From contig CAMEUC010000046.1 in assembly GCA_945937855.1 (NCBI GenBank), positions 1 through 8,373 of the forward strand: DNA of 8,373 bases, read 5' to 3'. Made by a program: the position numbers and the translations under genes. The notes beneath the pieces were generated by a model, which saw nothing but the letters and a program-made list of their open reading frames with translations, was not told the DNA's origin and ran no database searches. Source of the stretch: an uncultured Clostridium sp. Lineage in GTDB: Bacteria; Bacillota; Clostridia; TANB77; CAG-508. Shown piece by piece: positions 5,516-8,373 of the stretch. Numbering within the stretch: position 1 is the first letter of the stretch; the number at the start of each line of letters is the position of its first letter.

Positions 5516-6640
5516 ATGAAAATTATATGTGAAAAAGAAAAATTATTAAAATGTATAAACTCTGTTGTAAGAGGTGTTCCTACAAGAACAACTATGCCAA
5601 TATTAGAAGGCATATTTATACAAACAAATGAAAATAAAGTAAAAATGACTACATATGACTTAGAACTAGGTATTGAATACATTGTGGATTGTAATGTTAT
5701 AGAAGAGGGAAATACTGTAGTTAATGCTATAATGTTTAGTGAAATTATTAGAAAATTACCAGATACAGAAATAAAAATATCTGTTAATGAAAATAAACTT
5801 TTAGTGATAGAATGTGAAGGTTCTTTATATAAGCTATCGACAATGAATCCAGAAGAATATCCAGAACTTCCGAAAATAGATGTTGAGCATTCTGTTGTAA
5901 CAGAACAAAGAACTTTAAAAGATATGATCAAGAAAACAATTTTTGCAGTAAGTATGGAGGAAAATAGACCAATATTTACAGGTTGCTTGTTTGAAACTGT
6001 TAATAATAAAATAAATGTGGTTGCAATAGATGGTTCAAGAATGGGTTGGGTTAGTACTTTTTTAACAGAAAAAACAAATAATTTTAAAGCAGTAATTCCA
6101 GGAAAAACTTTAAATGAAGTCAACAAAATAATAACAGATTCATTTGATACTATAAAAATAGGAATTGCTAAAAATCAAGCTGTTTTTGAAATGGAAAATT
6201 GCAAAATCGTTACAAGATTACTAGAAGGAGAATTTTTAAATTATCAAAATGTAATTCCTTCATCATGGGAAACAAAAATAAGAATAAATAAAAGTGTTTT
6301 ACAAAACTGTTTAGAAAGGGTAAGCCTAATATCATCATCTTATGTTGAAAAAGAAAAGAAATATCCTGTGAAAATAAAAATAGAGATAGGTAAGGTTATT
6401 TTATCTTGTACAAATCAAACAGGAGATGCTAAAGAAGAAATATATATTGAAACAGAAGGAAAACCATTAGAAATTGGAGTTAACCCAAAATATTTCTTGG
6501 ATGCATTAAAAGTAATAGAAGATGAAGAGATATTTATTGAATTTGGAAGCAATATTTCACCATGTATTATTAAACCTGTTGAAGAAACAGCTCAAGAATA
6601 TATTTATATGATTTTACCAATAAGAATAAAAGAAGATTAA
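5516..6640 (+). CDS. dnaN: DNA polymerase III beta sliding clamp
   Basis: DnaN dimerises into the ring that tethers DNA polymerase III and repair partners to the template. The 374 residues correspond to three repeated clamp domains of about 120 residues. Family marks include the N-terminal PTRTTMPILEGIFI segment, TTYDLELGI, the STMNPEEYPELP stretch before domain 2, FTGCLFE in domain 2, and the conserved C-terminal MILPIR (365-370) that forms part of the partner-binding groove. AAGGAG (5503-5508) gives the ribosome binding site and fixes the ATG at 5516. It is followed after 12 bp by recF, which suggests a dnaN-recF transcript. Confidence 0.98.
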   Translation: MKIICEKEKLLKCINSVVRGVPTRTTMPILEGIFIQTNENKVKMTTYDLELGIEYIVDCNVIEEGNTVVNAIMFSEIIRKLPDTEIKISVNENKLLVIECEGSLYKLSTMNPEEYPELPKIDVEHSVVTEQRTLKDMIKKTIFAVSMEENRPIFTGCLFETVNNKINVVAIDGSRMGWVSTFLTEKTNNFKAVIPGKTLNEVNKIITDSFDTIKIGIAKNQAVFEMENCKIVTRLLEGEFLNYQNVIPSSWETKIRINKSVLQNCLERVSLISSSYVEKEKKYPVKIKIEIGKVILSCTNQTGDAKEEIYIETEGKPLEIGVNPKYFLDALKVIEDEEIFIEFGSNISPCIIKPVEETAQEYIYMILPIRIKED

Positions 6641-6652
6641 TAAGGATTAAAA

Positions 6653-7723
6653 ATGTATATAAAAAAAGTTAAACTAGAGAATTTTAGAAATTATGAAAAA
6701 CAAGAAATTATTTTTAATAAAAATATAAATAATATTTTTGGAGATAATGCTCAGGGAAAAACTAATATTTTAGAAGCTATTTTTATATGTGGTTTAGGAA
6801 AATCTTTTAGAACAAATCAGGACAAAGAATTAATAAATATTAATAAAGATTATTCAAATGTGGAAATTGAATATTATAAAAAAGATAGAGAAGGTAAAAT
6901 TAAATTAGAATTAAATCAAAAAAAAGATTTTTTTATAAATGATATTAAGGTAAAAAAAGTAAGTGATATTTTAGGAAAAATTTATGTAGTATTATTTACA
7001 CCACAAGATATTAATATTTTAAAAAATGATCCTAGTAAAAGAAGAAGATTTTTAAATATAATGATAAGTCAGTTAAGACCTATGTATGTACATATTTTAA
7101 ATAAATACAATAAAACTTTAGAACAAAGAAATAATTATTTAAAACAAATAAAATATGAAAATAAATCTTATGAAATGTTAGATATTTGGGATGAACAATT
7201 AGTAGATTTAGGTACAAAAATATTTATTTATAGAAAAGAATTTTTAGAAAAAATAAATAATAAAATAAAAAATATTCATTTAATTACAACTCAAAATAAA
7301 GAAAATATTGAAATAAAATATAAAAGTAATATAATAGATGAAAATAAATATTTACAAGAATTAAAAAATAAAAGAAATATAGATATTCAAAAAGGATATA
7401 CAGGTATTGGAATACATAGAGATGATTTTGAAATATTTATAAATAATGAAAATATTTCTATTTATGGTTCGCAGGGGCAACAAAGGTCAAGTATAATTTC
7501 ATTAAAACTTGCAGAAGCAGAAACAATATATGAAGAAATAGAAGAATATCCAATTATTTTATTAGATGACTTTATGTCTGAATTAGATAAAAAAAGAATA
7601 AAAGGTTTTATTGAAAATATAAAAGAAAATCAAGTAATAATTACAAGCACAGAAAAAATAATATTGGACAAAAACGAAATTAATTATTATAATGTTAAAA
7701 ATGCAAAAATAGAACCGACTTAG
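6653..7723 (+). CDS. recF: RecF DNA replication/repair ATPase
   Basis: RecF is an SMC-like ABC ATPase that binds DNA and, with RecO and RecR, helps load RecA at gaps. The 356 residues match the family length. The Walker A motif is GDNAQGKT (30-37), preceded by the typical LENFRNYEKQEIIF N terminus. The ABC signature is SQGQQR (273-278), Walker B is IILLDDFMSELD (301-312), and FTPQDINILKNDPSKRRRFLN (115-135) is the family's conserved central stretch. GIHRDDF (253-259) is also typical. AAGGAT (6642-6647) is a modest ribosome binding site. In many relatives a small S4-domain gene (yaaA) lies between dnaN and recF; here the 12-bp gap leaves no room for it. The stop is TAG, unlike the TAA of its neighbours. 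Confidence 0.98.
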   Translation: MYIKKVKLENFRNYEKQEIIFNKNINNIFGDNAQGKTNILEAIFICGLGKSFRTNQDKELININKDYSNVEIEYYKKDREGKIKLELNQKKDFFINDIKVKKVSDILGKIYVVLFTPQDINILKNDPSKRRRFLNIMISQLRPMYVHILNKYNKTLEQRNNYLKQIKYENKSYEMLDIWDEQLVDLGTKIFIYRKEFLEKINNKIKNIHLITTQNKENIEIKYKSNIIDENKYLQELKNKRNIDIQKGYTGIGIHRDDFEIFINNENISIYGSQGQQRSSIISLKLAEAETIYEEIEEYPIILLDDFMSELDKKRIKGFIENIKENQVIITSTEKIILDKNEINYYNVKNAKIEPT

Positions 7724-7743
7724 CTAGAATTATATTGATTACT

Positions 7744-7887
7744 AGCCAAACGCAGGGGCTTATATATTTTATTTTTAGAGTGACTCCGGGGTGACCGCCT
7801 TAGAAAATGTATGAACGAAGTGAATTACATTTTCTTGGATGGGGCAGCGATAAAAATAAAATATATAACCTTAGGCGAGATTTGGCG
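7744..7887 (+). repeat. Structured repeat element, copy B (recF-gyrB gap)
   Basis: This 144-bp segment is the inverted partner of the copy at 2960-3101. Its outer stem is an 18-bp perfect inverted repeat, TTATATATTTTATTTTTA with its complement (7760-7777 and 7851-7868). Compared with copy A, an extra T in the left arm and an A-to-T change in the right arm together lengthen this pairing at its inner end, while the GGGC/GCCC clamp outside it is damaged. The apical hairpin (7802-7835) has the same 9-bp AGAAAATGT/ACATTTTCT stem but an inner ACGAAGT in place of GCGAAGC. The flanking interior segments, such as GACTCCGGGGTGACCGCC, are almost identical between copies. It lies 20 bp after recF and ends 40 nt before gyrB. 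Confidence 0.9.
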
Positions 7888-7890
7888 GAC

Positions 7891-7896
7891 TATAAT
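7891..7896 (+). promoter_or_regulatory. Possible gyrB -10 element beside copy B
   Basis: A perfect TATAAT lies 3 bp beyond the right end of repeat copy B, 31 bp before the gyrB ATG. That position allows a short leader containing AGGAGG (7917-7922). The -35 would fall inside the repeat (about 7868-7873, ACCTTA) and is a poor match, so the repeat may supply or disturb the promoter. Copy A lacks an equivalent TATAAT before yidD. Confidence 0.4.
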
Positions 7897-7927
7897 AAAA
7901 AACTAAAATAAATAGTAGGAGGAAAAA

Positions 7928-8373
7928 ATGGAAAAATTTGAACATGAATATAAGGCAGACCAAATACAAGTATTAGAAGGATTAGAAGCAGTAAGAAAAA
8001 GACCTGGTATGTACATAGGGTCAGTATCTATAAGAGGATTACATCATTTAGTTTATGAAATTGTAGATAATAGCGTTGACGAAGCATTAGCCGGATATTG
8101 TACTGAAATAAATATTACAATAGAACCAGGAAATATAATAAAAGTAGAAGATAATGGAAGAGGAATTCCAGTTGATATACATCCAAAAACACATATTTCA
8201 GCAGCAGAAACAGTTTATACAGTTTTACATGCAGGTGGAAAATTTGGTGGAGATAGTGGATATAAAGTATCTGGTGGTCTTCACGGAGTTGGTTCATCTG
8301 TAGTAAATGCATTATCTGAATGGACAGAAGTTACTATTCAAAGAGATGGTGGAATTTTCCAAATGAAATTTGA
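7928..8373 (+). CDS. gyrB: DNA gyrase subunit B, 3' end cut by window edge
   Basis: GyrB is the ATPase subunit of gyrase, which introduces negative supercoils ahead of replication forks. 148 codons of the GHKL ATPase domain are present. They include VLEGLEAVRKRPGMYIGS, the catalytic-base segment HHLVYEIVDNSVDEA with Glu44 and Asn48, the ATP-binding EDNGRGIP (74-81), and VLHAGGKFGG followed by the ATP-lid GGLHGVG. The strong AGGAGG (7917-7922) five bases upstream fixes the start. ParE has the same fold, but the position after dnaN-recF near oriC favours GyrB. The rest of the gene (families are about 630-650 residues) lies beyond the window. Confidence 0.96.
   Translation, partial: MEKFEHEYKADQIQVLEGLEAVRKRPGMYIGSVSIRGLHHLVYEIVDNSVDEALAGYCTEINITIEPGNIIKVEDNGRGIPVDIHPKTHISAAETVYTVLHAGGKFGGDSGYKVSGGLHGVGSSVVNALSEWTEVTIQRDGGIFQMKF

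Noticed and set aside
5416..6126. Minus-strand open frame of 236 codons antisense to dnaN
   Set aside because: It runs through oriC and the dnaN coding region, has no family resemblance, and is explained as an AT-rich shadow of dnaN.
7744..7887. Repeat copy B as the intrinsic terminator of recF
   Set aside because: The long stem is not followed by a U-tract in the recF direction (AACCTTAGGCG follows). A terminator role is not excluded but lacks the usual form.
2960..7887. CRISPR or an IS element with its own transposase
   Set aside because: Only two copies, inverted and 4.6 kb apart with core genes between, with no spacers, no cas genes and no transposase frame.
7741..7892. ACTA on both sides of copy B (7741-7744 and 7889-7892) as a target-site duplication
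   Set aside because: It is only four bases and not placed symmetrically at the ends. Copy A shows no equivalent, so insertion by a duplicating transposase is not supported.
8115..8312. Minus-strand open frame opposite gyrB
   Set aside because: It is antisense to the conserved ATPase domain; a shadow with a Leu/His/Tyr-rich sequence.

Overview
The window is the replication-origin neighbourhood of a very AT-rich, Firmicutes-type (Bacillota, probably Clostridia-like) bacterium. Three things support this: the gene order, the heavy use of AGA, ATA and TTA codons with strong AGGAGG-type ribosome binding sites, and TTATCCACA DnaA boxes between dnaA and dnaN. TGG encodes Trp and the stops seen are TAA and TAG, so the standard code fits. 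Species cannot be assigned from the sequence alone.

Left part, minus strand, read leftwards from about 3650: rpmH (ribosomal protein L34), rnpA (RNase P protein), yidD, yidC (membrane insertase), jag/khpB (KH-R3H RNA-binding protein) and mnmE (tRNA-modification GTPase, cut by the window edge). A clear promoter drives rpmH, and a hairpin terminator or attenuator lies between jag and mnmE. Right part, plus strand: dnaA, then a 324-bp oriC, then dnaN, recF and gyrB (cut by the window edge). The small S4-domain gene yaaA and the remB gene often found around recF in relatives are absent.

oriC holds two perfect and two near-consensus forward DnaA boxes, several one-mismatch boxes, an 11-bp tandem repeat, an 8-bp-arm palindrome, and a CTA/TAC triplet run matching the DnaA-trio unwinding element. 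The triplet run leads into an AT-only stretch just before dnaN.

The most unusual item is a 142-144 bp GC-spotted repeat present twice in inverted orientation, between rnpA and yidD and between recF and gyrB. Each copy has a long inverted-repeat outer stem and a 34-nt apical hairpin. All four differences between the two hairpins are paired compensatory changes, while the GNA triloop and tandem G-A mismatches stay fixed. Both copies lie in the same orientation relative to transcription and replication, directly upstream of the next gene. Their midpoint (about 5423) falls inside oriC. This looks like a structured mobile or regulatory element I cannot assign to a named family.

Functionally, the window joins replication initiation and processivity (DnaA, oriC, DnaN), repair (RecF) and topology (GyrB) with the conserved ribosome/RNase P/membrane-insertion/tRNA-modification cluster.
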